Positions 23,080-34,168 of a DNA stretch of 64,000 bases are shown here, piece after piece. The stretch covers positions 796,637-860,636 of the forward strand of contig CAJINV010000001.1 in assembly GCA_905178155.1 (NCBI GenBank), read 5' to 3'. The position numbers and the translations under genes were made by a program. A model generated the notes under the pieces. The model was not told the DNA's origin. It ran no database searches and was given only the letters and a program-made list of their open reading frames with translations. Position 1 is the first letter of the stretch; each line of letters starts with the position of its first letter. This DNA is from Amoebophrya sp. A120 (Eukaryota; Sar; Dinophyceae; Syndiniales; Amoebophryaceae).

Positions 23080-26000
23080 TCAAAAAACCGTTTCCTCTAG
23101 TTCAAAGAGGTGCCTGTTGCCGTGATGCCTGGTCCACAAGTAGGGGTTTTCTGCTCGCCACCTGCTGTCCTCTACCGCGCCAATAATCTGCATCCGCTCG
23201 TAGTTTGTGACTTGGTCCCCCGGACCCGCAACGTCGACCAACCGCGATTCCATGCCATTGGCGTGCCGCATCGGGTGGCACGTGTACCCGCTGTGTTGCA
23301 GAAATTCGGCGGTGCGACGGTAACGGTCCAGCGTCCCGTAAAGTCGCTCGAACGACCGCGAGCGCCGTCGGTACCGGGAGGGCTTTGATGTTTTGTGGTG
23401 GTCAACAGTACCTGCTGCTTTATGTTCAACTGGTGGTGGTGCTGGCCTAGAACTTATGGTCGGCTCGGTCTGCAATTGCAAGTCTCGCTCCTTGTGCGTG
23501 TAGAGAACGGAGTAGGATGAAAAGTGCTGGTTTTTGTTTCTTCGTAAGTTCAAATCGAAGTGCTCCCGGAAATCCAGCTTTAAGCCGCTCGTTGTGTGGT
23601 CAACGATTGTGGCGGCTGCGGAAAGCTCTCGGACCTGCCGACTCGCTGTGGTGGAAGGTGGGGCGGGAGGCGGGGGATGATATTCTGTGTCCTTCTCTTG
23701 TTTTTTTGTTATTTCATCTCCGACTGGTACACTATCGGGTTCGGGCGGGGCAGTATCGGCATTACTCTCTCCGCTGAATGAGAACCAGGAGGACAACCAA
23801 GACCCGGACTCAGCATCTGCGGGCGCGTCGGTTCCTGCGGATTTCTCTTTCGCCTTGTCAACTCTCGCCTGTTCTCCTGCTTTTTTGCTCCCTTTGGTTT
23901 TCTCGGCTCTTTCATCTGCTCCCGGACTTGCGGTTGTTTTTTTAGGAGATCCTGTTGTACTGCTACCCACCTCCGGGCCTTCTTTATCCACAACATTTTC
24001 AAGACCCACATCGACATCCACTTTTTCGACGAAGACCTCGTCTTCCCTCTCATAGAAATCTGGGTCGAAGAACATGTCTTTCCGGACAAAGACCGCGTCG
24101 TCATTCAGCACCTCGACCAAAAAGTAATCGTATTTCAGACCCGTTTCGATAAAGCCGCTCAAGTATCAAACGCAAAAAAAGTATCGCACACGTACTTCTA
24201 ATCGCATCCATGCACGACAAATCTGGTTGCCTAGCTAGATCTGCATGAAAAATTCCAATTTTCTTCTTGCGAATAAAGTTTGTCATGCGATTCATACTAT
24301 GCACGATAGTTTTGCAATGCATATCAAGCTGCAACCGCTAGTCGCCAACTCAAACATAGTCCCGGCGGGCTCCTTATTTGCGAGGAGGGACACGTCGCCG
24401 GCCTGATAGTGTTTTTTTTCCTTTGATAGTTTGTCAATACATCTTCTGTGACCTGCTCTATGTGTTTATTCCGAAGGAGCCGCAGAAAAATTTTGGCATG
24501 CCGCATTTTTGACCCATACCAGCAATGACTCTGATGCAGACGTACTTACAACTCGCATAACATAAGCTTTTATCGGAAGAAGATCTTCAACTAGTTAAAA
24601 CTACTGTACCTGCTTCCGGATCGAAACGGGGTAGTTGTTCACAGACTCCACGAAAATGACCAGGGGTCGAACCCCCGCGTTCAAAACGCGGTCCATCATT
24701 TCGCAGTCGATGTTATCGATGTCTAGTTTGAAAAGCACCGGCGACGTGGAGAAGTTCTCCCGGAAGACCATGTCGTCCATCAAAGTTTTGATCCCGTGCA
24801 GCTGCAAAATGTTCAGGAAATACACCACATTTGCATGACAATATCTATTCTATTGTCTATTTACAGTTTGCATGACAAATGCAAACTTTACAGTTTGCAT
24901 GATTTCCAGCAAACCGACTTTCGAGCTTCAGAAGCAAGCTGTAATGCCTTCGAACAAGCTCTCTTTGTATTTCGAGTGATATCACTCGAAATACAAAGAA
25001 AGCTTGTTCGAAGGCGTTTGCAGTTTGCTTCTGAAGGTGAAGCTCGAAGTTTTTATGAGGAAAGCAAAAAGTTTGTCATGCAAAACCTGCTTTTGTGCGT
25101 GAAGGCTAGACCACTTCGGGAATTTTTCAATTAGTGCGACAATTGTCGCACTTTTTGAAAATTTCCGAAGTGGTCTAGCCTTCACGCAAAGTCAGATTTT
25201 TCTTTTAGAATTAAATCACTTTTCATTTGCCAGAAGCTGGTGTAGAAGGTGGTGAAGAAGTTGGTGCGGAAGCTGGTGTTGAAGTTGGCAATGTATTGCC
25301 AACCTCATCAGCAGCTTCTGCGCCTTTTTCTACACAACTTCTTCTACGCCAGCTTCTGGCGAACTGCGAGAAGTGGTTCAACACCAGCAAGAAAAATGTC
25401 TGGACTTCTGGGCTCGCTCTTCCACCAGAAGCTCCTTCCGGAAGAGGAGCGTCTGGCATTCCAGCGGCAGCTGCTGGAATTTGGTCTTCCAGCATACCAT
25501 CGCCCGAAAGGCGATAGCATGCTGGATAAATGCGGGCTCTTCTTCTCCACAATTCGATGCAATTTTGCATGACGCCTACAAACTTTGTAGGTGTCATGCA
25601 AAATGCGACGGGTGCAAGAGAGCACTGTCCTCCGGAACGAGAAATGAATCTAGTGCGAGCGCACCCGTGAGCTCGCCCTATCTGAAGAACAGTAGGCGCG
25701 CTTGCTTTTTATTTTCCTCGCTCCTCTCATTAACTACCTTCGGCACCGGCTTCGGCACCAGCTTCGGCACCAGCTTCGGCACCAGCTTCGGCGCCAGCTT
25801 CGGCACCAGCTTCGGCACCAACTTCACCACCAACCTCAACGCCAGCTTTTTTGCACCTTCGGCCTAATTTTTTTGGTGTTTACCCTACCCCCTAGGCACA
25901 TTTGCGCTTGATAGATGTCGTGCAGCTGCAACATGTTCAGGAAATACACCACATTGTGATTCCGTGCGAACTCCCTGCGCAGTTTCCGCTTGTTCCCCAG

Positions 26001-29000
26001 GTCGGCCTCGACTACCAGGCCGGAAATGTTGAAGACCGGGATGTTGGGGACGTCTTTTTTTGGGAGAAAAAGATGTTTGGTTGATGAGGTTGTCGCATCT
26101 TGAAGTAGATCTACATCTACTTCCAGCTTTTGTAGTCGTAGTCCTCCTCCTGCTGAATGATTTTCCTGTCCTTTATCGTGCGTTGACCAGGCTTCGTAGT
26201 ACGCGCTTGTTGTGCTGTTGTAGTTCAAGGGCCAATTGTTGAACACCGACCCGACGAGTAAGCAGTTCGCGAGATCGTGGTTCCAACTGTACAGGTAGCC
26301 ACAAGCTCCGTCCGCAGCACCGAAATTTATGACCCAGTTTTTCTTCGCAGGTTTTTTCACGGAAGTCGAGCCAGACGATGTTGTCGCTGCGTAGTTCTTG
26401 CTTTTGCTCTTCTCAGATAATTTGCTCTGGCCTCGCTTTCGCCACGGGTCTCTGTAGTCGAGTTCTTTCCGAGAAGGAGCGCCGTCTGCTTTGCTTTTAG
26501 TTTCATCATTTTCACTGGTGTACTTCTCTTCCAATACCGGCCTGACAAATCGGTCCTGCATGTACTTGAAGAGCACCTTGTCCCACTTCAGAGGCGGATA
26601 CACACCTTTAAAATGGTCAAAATCCGGCCCGAACAAGTGTTCGATGGAGCACACGGACGAGGATGAGGAGGGTCGCGCGCCGAGTGTGCTTTTTTCCTCA
26701 TCGTAACCGTCGTTCGAGGACCTGCTGCTTTTCAGCTTCACCTGTACAAATTTTTCCCAGGTCCACAACTCCCGTGGCTCTGCAAAGTGATCGCGCTTTT
26801 TTCGATCCGGGAGCCGCATCTTGTTTTGGAGGTAGGCACCGAAAGTGGTTTTTTTATTTTTCGCATGAATTTTGTTCTCCGTAACATCATCTTCATTCGA
26901 TAATACTATCGGTGCAACAAGAGCGTCATCCGTTGGAACCACGACCACGTCCTCTTGTCCGTCTCCACTGAACAGTGGGGTTCTTTGTTGCGAAGTGGAT
27001 TTATTCTCTACTTCTGTCCCGCTCTGTTCTGTCCCAGTAGTCATTATTTTGGGCAACACGAAATCTTCCCTGCGCAGGCGGTACTGGAGGTCCGGGGGTG
27101 GCCGCACCGCGGCGTACCGCCAGGGGTCGTAGCGCGCAATGTCTTCAAATTTGTAATACGCGGCGTGATATGAAATGCAAAAGCATCGCACTTGCACTAG
27201 TATAAAATGCATTAGAAATTAGCTTTAGCATGCTGAGAAATGAAATTTGTCATGCATATTTAACTTGAGAAAGAAATTTGTAATGCATAAATGCAATTAC
27301 TACGAATGCGATACTTTTGCACAGGATACGTGAATCATGCCCTTCGCGTTCATCAACATGTAGCTGTTCGACCGGTCCACGTTGGACAACAGCCCCGCTT
27401 CCCGCTCCACAACCGCCAACCGGAGAAATTTCACGTGGATGTCCGCCATGGAGAGGCCCTCCAACTGCAGCTGGTTCTTCTCCTGTTGCAGCAGAAAAAC
27501 CGGGTCCTGCGAAAACTGCTTCGGCAGCAGGCGGGCTTGGGGTTTTATTGTTCCCGTAGATGATTTTTTTGTCTCGGATGTAGTTGTTGTGCCTGCAATG
27601 CTGGTGTCACTACTTCTTGATGTACTATCGCGATTTTGGACGAACACTTCAAACTCCATGTTCCCAAACACGAAATCTCTTTCGTCGGGTTCGTTCATGT
27701 TTTCAAAAACGACGTCCTGCTCCCGAATCCGCCGCACGATCTCGAAGAACCGCGGGTCTTTTTGCACCACCCGGTGGACGACGAAAGTCGGAAATCCCAG
27801 CATCATCTGCGTGTTCGCGCCCATCTTGCGCATCGCCTCCTTCGATAAATCTTCAAACGTCGCCGAGCCGTCCTCCCGCAAAACGACCGGGATGCCGCCG
27901 GAGCCGGAAATGAAGGAGCTTTCCTCGGCTTTTTCTTCCGCTTGAGTTTTACTGTCTTCTGGAAGATTAAGATTTTCTTTGCCGGTTCGACTATAATTGG
28001 CATTGCTGTCCTCGATCGCGTAAACAATCAGATTGTCTGTCGTCGAAAACGACAAATCCACCACGTGCTTCTTCCGGAACACCAGCGGCACAATTTTCCG
28101 ATACTGCTGCCACACGTTATATGCGTGCATGAGCCCGATTTTCGTCTGTTCTACGACGTTTTTCACTTTGCGGTTCGTCAGGCGGCTCAGGTCCTGTTCC
28201 GTAAACTGCAACACGGTTTCGAGATGGTAGTGGTCTTTCGCGATAGAATCATCACCGCTGTTAGCCGTGTTGGTGTTTATTTTTATCACTGGCGTCGACC
28301 GTCCGGTCCCCGCGGCTGTGAGAGTTGCAGCTGCTCTTGGGTTCGTAGACGATAACGATTCTTGCGGTTCTTCTGGCCGAGAAGTGGAATCACCTTGCAC
28401 CAGCTCGTCCGAGGACGCGACAAATCGGGCCAGCTTTTCTTCCGCTGGGTATCCCCGTATGACTTCCTTCCGCAGCGTGCGCATCGCGTTTTCGATGGCG
28501 TACCACAAATTGAAGGTGGACAGGCCGGACACCACCTCGTCAAAGTAGGTCAAAATAAAACGGTCGTCCTCCGCGGACCTCTTTGTACACTCCTGCTCCC
28601 ACTGCTTCCGGGTCAAGGCGGTGACATTCCGGTAGTTCACTTTGAACTGCGCACCGGAGATCGACTCCAGCTTCCATGGGTGCTTCATCTGCATCTCTTT
28701 CTGCATCTGGTCCCTGGTCTCGGCGGAAAGATGTTGATGAACCGCTGTAGCAGACACAGAATTTTTGCCGCTTTGCTGAGCAGCAGAGGACCCACCTTTG
28801 CTTTTCCCTTTAATATTCTGCTCCTCTCCGTCGTCTGGATCCGACTTTTTCCCCGAGTGAATCACCCGTCCCCCGTCGTACTCGCCGTACCGGTTGAAGC
28901 TCCATTTCGCGAGCAGCTGCGCCTGCAGCAGAATCCCCTCGGCGAAGTACAGGTCGACCTTCATCAAATCGTCGCGGAAAACCGCTACGCGGTCGTGGTC

Positions 29001-31075
29001 AGTGGCGGTTTCGAACTTTTTCCCGAAAAACACCTCCGCGCCGTGCTCGCGGACGAAGCGCCGGGGCAGCTGGTCTCGCGTCTCCTGTTCGAACAAAAAG
29101 CGGAGAAACTGTGCCGTCACCTTCGTTTCCTCCATCACGGACGCGGTCGCGTGGCACACCGCCTCGCGGGACCGCTGGAGATCCGTCTGGATACCCTCGT
29201 ATCAGCTGCAAATATGTCTGTGTTTGGAAGAGTGCACTTGTTTTTCATTCGCATTTTGCAAGACCCATGAAGGCTGTGATGCGTGCCCGAGCATCACATT
29301 TTTTTTGAGAGCTTCCAGATGCCTGCTCCGCATGAGAAATGCCCTCTCTAAGTACCAAAAACTGGTCTTCTCTTGCTGCTCATGCAATACAGATTTTTTT
29401 TACAATCCAAACGCAGCATCACAAGTTGCACCCTTGCACACCCAGACATATTTGCGTTTGATACCTCGAAGTGGCTGGTTACAAACTTTCTCGACTCTTC
29501 CGACGTGTCAAACCGTCTCAGGTGCCGAAAAAGTTCCGGATCCAGGGTTTCCGAGACGTCGCCGACCAGCTCCGGTGGGGGCCGGAGAACTTCGGAATCT
29601 GAGTCTGGAGTTGGTTCTTGCTGTTTTGTATTTTCAGAACCTCCCGCCGCTGTCGTAGAAGCTGCTGTTCCGTTCACAAGAAATGCGACCTGTTGCGCCA
29701 GTTTCGCGACCCGTAGTGGATCGAACTCCAGCATCGCGTGGTTATTCAGACACAAAACCAGCATCGCATTGTGCACCATGGACGCCTGCGCCCGGAAGGA
29801 CACGGACAAGACGGAGGCTTCGAGTGCTTCGGGAGACAAGCCCTCGGTTGAGCCACCCCATAATTGCCGGCCTACGTCAGCGAATTCGAGCATTGCGAGC
29901 ATTGATTTCACATCTTCGTCGTAGCTAGTGTCTTGCTCTTGCGAGGTGGAGGTGGAACTGGAAGTGGCGGCCGTATTCGTCGTGTCCAGAGGCGCCGGCG
30001 CAGCGAATGCAGAGGTTCGCGAAGCAGGTCGCTTTACTTCACTTAGATCGTGCTTCTGCGATCTTTTACTAGTGCCGGGCGACATCAAACGTTCATCCGG
30101 GCTTTTAACCAATTTGGGCAATTCGTACATCAATCGCTCCTGTTGTTTTCCGTACCCCTCCGACACACTCGCGGGCGCTAACAATCGTAGCCAATAGGCA
30201 TCGGAATGCGGGCTCCACCCGAAGTTGGCGTCTCGTTCTTGTTTCACGGAGTACTGACTTTTTTCCGTACCGGATTCGGTCCGCTGGAAGTACCCGAGGA
30301 AAAAGTCATTCACCAGGCTCCTTCGCGCCGCCTCTCGAAGCAACTGATGCTCCAGCTTTTCCTTCATTTTTTCCTGAGACAGGTGGACTTGGCGTTCTTG
30401 TGTAGTTGAGGCTTTGATGTTTACTGCACTTGCTTTCCCGGTTCTTCTTTCTACCTTCTCCAGCACTTTCTTCAGCCTTTTCTCGTACTCTTCCAGCAAA
30501 CTCACCCCCACCTTCTCGCTTTCGAACCCGCTCAGCGCCTGCCGCAGAAACGCCGCCGCTCCGCCCTTCTTCGCGATCTGCTCGGAGGCTCGCTCCAGCC
30601 GCGTGTGTACCACCTGCTCCAGTGCCTGGTGCCCGCCGTGGCCGAGAAACACCGCAAAGGTGTCCGGGAGCATCCAGCCATACCGTCGCAAAACCTGTGT
30701 TTCGAACCTCGGCGGCTTGAGGCTGAGCACGTCAGAGTTCTCGATGGATTTCCCGTAGATCCACGCGAGCCGGTCTCTCGGTCGCGGGTGGTGGTCCTCG
30801 TCGTGTATTTCATTTGTTCTCTTCGTCCCATGAAGTAGATCTCCACCATCTGCTTTTTGTCTCCAAGGCGTTCTAGCCGTCACGTAGTCCTCTCTTCTGA
30901 GCACCCCCGGTTTCTTTTTCAAGCCTCCCTCCCGATCTGGGCTCTGCAGTTGCGCCAAACGCTGCAGCCAGAGCGGAACGGCGCCGGCCGGCGGACAACG
31001 GGGCAGCCAACTCTGCACATGCTGGGTCAGGAGGAGGGTGATCAGAAAGTAGATATGGAAGTAGTGAAACAACAT
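23080..31075 (-). CDS. Giant secretory-pathway protein with C-terminal FkbM-like methyltransferase domain, 6 exons
   Basis: About 2,025 residues. Exons: 29464-31075, 27329-29199, about 25914-27167, 24610 to about 24790, 24325-24402, 23080-24163. The ATG at 31075 opens a signal peptide or anchor (MLFHYFHIYFLITLLLTQHV). The first 1,150 residues are not recognised; they contain charged helical stretches. From exon 3 on there is a class I SAM-methyltransferase core of the FkbM type: VINFGAADGACGYLYSWNHD (motif I), GLVVEADLGN, FLNMLQLHGI, KLDIDNIDCEMMDRVL with the usual Asp pair, VRPLVIFVES, then SGCSLSGFIETG and YDYFLVEVLNDDAVFVR. A Ser/Pro/Lys-rich linker and a conserved-looking C-terminal block (ENPYLWTRHHGNRHLFELEE) follow. 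Four introns are insertions; only the one between exons 4 and 5 is a plain GT/AG intron. Substrate unknown; a lumenal or extracellular glycan or protein methylation is a guess. Confidence 0.7.
24164..24323. mobile_element. Introner, family F
   Basis: 160 bp. TATCAAACGCAAAAAAAG then TATCGCAC on the left, complementary GCACGATAGTTTTGCAATGC and ATA on the right; TCAAG flanks both sides. Excision gives C-S-L-S-G-F in the methyltransferase domain. Confidence 0.88.
24790..24831. repeat. 42-bp direct repeat, copy 1 (flank of the palindrome-rich insertion)
   Basis: Matches 25914-25955 at 39 of 42 positions. On the minus strand it encodes V-V-Y-F-L-N-I-L-Q-L-H-G-I, the downstream copy of a methyltransferase segment. 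It is far longer than the 3-5 bp duplications of the introners. Confidence 0.85.
24946..25015. repeat. Near-perfect palindrome, 35-nt arms
   Basis: The arms 24946-24980 and 24981-25015 are complementary at 34 of 35 positions with no spacer, and the pairing continues outward imperfectly to about 24922 and 25045. This would form a strong hairpin or cruciform. Confidence 0.9.
25098..25187. repeat. Palindrome, about 45-nt arms
   Basis: Arms 25098-25142 and 25143-25187 pair with a few mismatches and no spacer; the centre reads GCGACAATTGTCGC. Confidence 0.88.
25229..25360. repeat. Imperfect palindrome, about 65-nt arms
   Basis: Arms about 25229-25291 and 25294-25360. The outer 15 nt (GCCAGAAGCTGG and complement) and the centre (TTGGCAAT/ATTGCCAA) pair exactly, with several mismatches between. 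Confidence 0.8.
25563..25602. repeat. Short palindrome, about 20-nt arms
   Basis: TTTTGCATGACGCCTACAAA at 25563 is followed directly by its near complement. It includes the GCATGACA motif shared with the introners. Confidence 0.8.
25741..25850. repeat. 12-bp tandem repeat
   Basis: About six to eight head-to-tail copies of CTTCGGCACCAG, the last ones diverged. On the minus strand one frame would read repeated Gly-Ala-Glu-Ala, but there is no reason to think it is translated. Confidence 0.88.
25914..25955. repeat. 42-bp direct repeat, copy 2
   Basis: Right-hand partner of 24790-24831 (39 of 42 identical). It encodes V-V-Y-F-L-N-M-L-Q-L-H-D-I at the end of exon 3 of the giant methyltransferase-domain gene. 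Confidence 0.85.
27168..27328. mobile_element. Introner, family F
   Basis: 161 bp. ATATGAAATGCAAAAGCATC on the left and GATACTTTTGCACAGGATA on the right form the inverted repeat; CGTG flanks both sides. Excision gives G-M-I-H-A-A-Y-Y in frame. Confidence 0.9.
29200..29463. mobile_element. Introner, family A
   Basis: 264 bp. TATCAGCTGCAAATATGTCT on the left, AGACATATTTGCGTTTGATA on the right; CCTCG flanks both sides. On the minus strand a cut inside the duplication yields a true GT...AG intron (GAG|GTATC ... ACGAG|GG), with S-H-F-E-G-I-Q in frame. Confidence 0.92.
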
Positions 31076-31885
31076 TATTGAAAAGTGTTCAGCCAGATAA
31101 TGGCTGGCTAAGGAGCGCACGGAGACGAACCAACAGAACGTATAGGGAGCCGTAATATATCTCGAAATGCAGTGTAATTTTTGCCGCTCTTAACGTAGTA
31201 CTGGTACTGGACGATGAAACGATCGTTATGCGGGAGAAAGACAAGAAGAACCTCTGCAAGATTAGGAGCACCGATGCTTTTACTGATAGAGATGAAGAAC
31301 GAGATCCAGACACATTCTCTCAACGTGTGCGATGTAAAGGACATCAGAGCTGCCACACCCGACGACGCTTTATTGGGAAAGGGTAAGGGAATGAAACCTG
31401 AGCCGGAAAAAAGACATATCGGAGGACGATCGGCGGGAGACGTTCTTTGCCACCACTGATATGAGACGAGATCGTTATCCTCATCGAAAAACTGATCACA
31501 TTATGATTTTCGAGGAGCACCAAACGTTTGAAGTTGGGTAGAAAAAGAATTAAACACAGGATCACAGTGCCAGACGCAGAATGGCGCCGTACGGCGATGG
31601 CTCTGGCGAGTTGTATGGGTAACATGGCATTCGTAAAAATGCTGGCTTTCTTCGTCGTGTGGAGAGCAGGCACTATTCCAGATGCTACTGCAACTGCAAG
31701 TACATTTGAAAGTCTCAATCTGATGTTTCTGCGTTTGAGGTCCAAGACCACATCCTCCGCGTGCCAGTACTGGGTACCGTTCGTTTAGTACTTTATGAAA
31801 AGCAGTTCTCTCTTCTGCGTTTATTCCAAGCGACAAGTTATCACCACCTTGCCACTGGCGTAGTCGCGAAAAAATAAGTCCAACT
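31076..31885. other. Intergenic
   Basis: It holds the 5' flank of the giant methyltransferase-domain gene and the 3' UTR of the b561 gene. Two short plus-strand frames (31214-31459 and 31528-31788) have moderately protein-like composition but no other support. Confidence 0.4.
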
Positions 31886-33044
31886 TCAGTAGAGCAATCC
31901 CAAGATCGGAAGCGCAAAGAGGGAAGCGGCATACTTCACATTTGACGCTGCGTGAATGGTCCACCACCCTGTCGTATCGAATGCAAAAGCATCGTACTAG
32001 TATAAATTGCATCACAAATTTTGGCAAGAAGAAAAGTGGAATTTGTAATGCTGTTTTACCTTAGGAAGAAAATTTGTCATGCATATTTACAATTAGTACG
32101 ACTACGATACTTTTGCACAGGATATGTCGCCATCGTTGCTATCGCCGCTAGGTTATGAACTGCACAAGTATCGTATTCGTATAAATGCATTACAAATTTC
32201 CATTTCCTCAGCATGAGAAACAAAATTTGTAATGCGGATTTACCTTATCCTTAAAAAAAAGATTTGTAATGCATGATTGCAATACGAATACGATACTTTT
32301 GCACAGGATATAGGTAAAGTATTCGACCCGTATACCGGTGAAGTGTCGCGAAATTCTTCACAGAGAGCTTCATCAGGCGCATTGTGGAAACCTTCAATCA
32401 TGTTGGTTGTGAATTTCATTGGTTCGAGGGTAATTGCGAAAGCGAATTTGCACTGCGCATGCGTAAAGCTCCATCGAAAAGCGTATCATAACTTTTATCT
32501 TCTGTACCACGGCCCTGCTTGGCATTTTCTGTGGGTAGTCCCAGAGGGGCAGACTGCTGCTCAGCACTATCGTTGTGTAGGCGATGAGAACGATGAAGCC
32601 CAAGCGGCCATGCAGCGTGGTGAGGTGCGGTTTGCCGTTTATTTCCTTGTTTGTGTGAATGACGTAGTACCCACTCCACATTGCCACGGTGGCTGAAATT
32701 AAGAGCAAGTTGTGCCACAAGTTGGCCAAGCGCTGTTGGGGTTTCTTTTCCTCGTGATCTCGTGTTTTTTCCGTTGAAGCAGCTCCTTCTGCTCCTCCTG
32801 ACGCAACAGGAGCAGCTTCCCGGTCTTCTACTTTCCCTCCAGTCCGTATCTTCGAGTTGTATACATTGACGAAGATTCCGCTCGTGGCGAGCGGAAGAAC
32901 GGCTAATATCGTGAAAAACGGGTGCCAGAAAAACAATTTGCTGCTGTCTGGCCCAGAATAGAGCACGCCGATGCCCGCCGTGAGTGCGAGAAGGGCGCCG
33001 AGTTTCGTGCCCAGCTGTGAAAACGGGTTCGAAGGGGACGCCAT
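31886..33044 (-). CDS. Cytochrome b561-type membrane protein, 4 exons
   Basis: 240 residues. Exons: 32511-33044, about 32311-32391, about 32126-32154, 31886-31974. Six hydrophobic helices are visible. Histidines sit where b561 proteins bind two hemes: FFWHPFF in helix 2, LANLWHNLLL in helix 3, LTTLHGRLGF in helix 4 and ATLHRYTGRILYL in helix 5, the last spanning splice junctions. The family moves electrons across membranes, typically from ascorbate to ferric iron or monodehydroascorbate. A polar loop of about 30 residues follows helix 2. Intron 1 is canonical GT/AG; introns 2 and 3 are family F introners that leave a 24-29 nt exon between them. Closest in layout to the short CYB561D-type members. 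Confidence 0.82.
31975..32125. mobile_element. Introner, family F
   Basis: 151 bp. TATCGAATGCAAAAGCATCG on the left, CGATACTTTTGCACAGGATA on the right, TGTCG at both borders. Excision joins M-A-T-G-W-W in helix 6 of the b561 protein. Confidence 0.92.
32155..32310. mobile_element. Introner, family F
   Basis: 156 bp. TATGAACTGCACAAGTATCG on the left, CGATACTTTTGCACAGGATA on the right, TAGGT at both borders. Excision joins I-L-Y-L-A-A-I. It lies only 29 bp from the previous element, and the two are about the same size and sequence. Confidence 0.92.
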
Positions 33045-34168
33045 GGTGGAATAATCTCCGAAAGACAATGCTTTTTTCAAAAATCGATCTTCACAGCAAT
33101 GGAGCCCTGAGAGAAAAGAAACCTTGAGTACCTAGCCCTACGTTCTTACTTGAGCGCGCCAAAAACATAAAGTCGCAAAATCTTAAAAATAAAATAACGT
33201 TCGACAAACAGATTCCAACTGTAGAACGTAACTTTGGCGGAACCGTACTATGGTTCTAACAAGTGTCATTTTATCCTTTGCTAGTACATACGTGTTGTGA
33301 TCTGCACCGACCGGGCTCGTGCGTCACCTTCCCGATCTACTTTCTCTACTGATTTCGAGCACTTTATTTCTCCAGCCTAGACAACCTGAACTGCACACAC
33401 GGATCTCGTTCGTGTCTAGTTCCATGCCGGCAGATTTCTGTTATTTACCGATTCATCATAAACTTGAAGCACAGCAGCTGCATCATGACAATTTAAAGGA
33501 CGCAAGACCAGAGCCAGACTGCACCATTGCAAAAGAATACCAAAGACAACACGCTTCAAACAAACACGGCACAGTTTTTGCTGAAAGATAAAAGCCTCCC
33601 CAGTGCGAAGAAGGATTGCGGGGACAAAGAACTGAAGTCCCCCGCCCCGCAATGCAACACATGTTGTTTTTACAGAGCTTCGTGAAATTGTGATAATTTT
33701 AATTCATCTTTCTACACCAACTCCAGCGCTTTTTCCGAGCCACAGAAACAAATCTGTAGTGGAACAACCAGCTCGGATTCTGCAAAATTCCTTCCTTCCA
33801 AACACATGTACAAGTTGCTATCTTATCTGGATGAAAAGTTCATCTCCTCCTGTTGTTGAATGCTAATTAAGTATGAAGATTTTCTATTAACGCTCAACGC
33901 GTCGAAGCCTTCAGCTTCACCGGTTTGTACTAAAGACGTAAAAAACTGGGGAAAAGAAAACGGATCTGCTCGTAATGAATGCCGTATCCTCGTCTCAACC
34001 GCCCCACCGATTGCAATTTTTTGCGGCGGCAAAAAACTGCATGTGCAAAAATTAATTATGATTTCAAAAAAAATCTGAACGCGGCAAAACCAAAACCAGA
34101 AGCATTAGCCCCTAAAGTAAACTCTGGGCCACGCTTTTGGAATAAAACACGATCTGCCACGTGATTTC
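33045..34168. other. Intergenic
   Basis: AT-rich with no supported gene; it contains the 5' flank of the b561 gene and the 3' UTR of the giant LRR gene. Confidence 0.5.

Larger units (their letters stand above)
24832..25913. mobile_element. 1.08-kb palindrome-rich insertion in an intron
   Basis: The stretch between the two 42-bp repeats. It consists of back-to-back inverted repeats with centres near 24980, 25142, 25292 and 25582, several smaller hairpins near 25420-25520, and a 12-bp tandem repeat. TTTGCATGACAA near its left end echoes the introner motif. It has no TAT...ATA inverted ends and no open frame resembling a transposase. It must be spliced out, together with one repeat copy, to restore the FkbM domain. 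Nature unknown: a composite foldback element or a chain of collapsed hairpins. Confidence 0.7.

Noticed and set aside
24653-24705. tRNA-like anticodon and T-arm stems (CCGCG...CGCGG next to GGGTTCGACCCC)
   Set aside because: The two stems abut without a variable loop, there is no acceptor or D stem, and the stretch encodes the conserved LNAGVRPLVIF of the methyltransferase exon.
25741-25850. Possible CRISPR-like or coding repeat array
   Set aside because: Units are 12 bp, head to tail without spacers, inside a eukaryotic intron; a simple tandem repeat explains it.
31214-31788. Two plus-strand frames with protein-like stretches
   Set aside because: They are short, not clearly spliceable to each other, and lie in the 3' UTR and promoter region of minus-strand genes.
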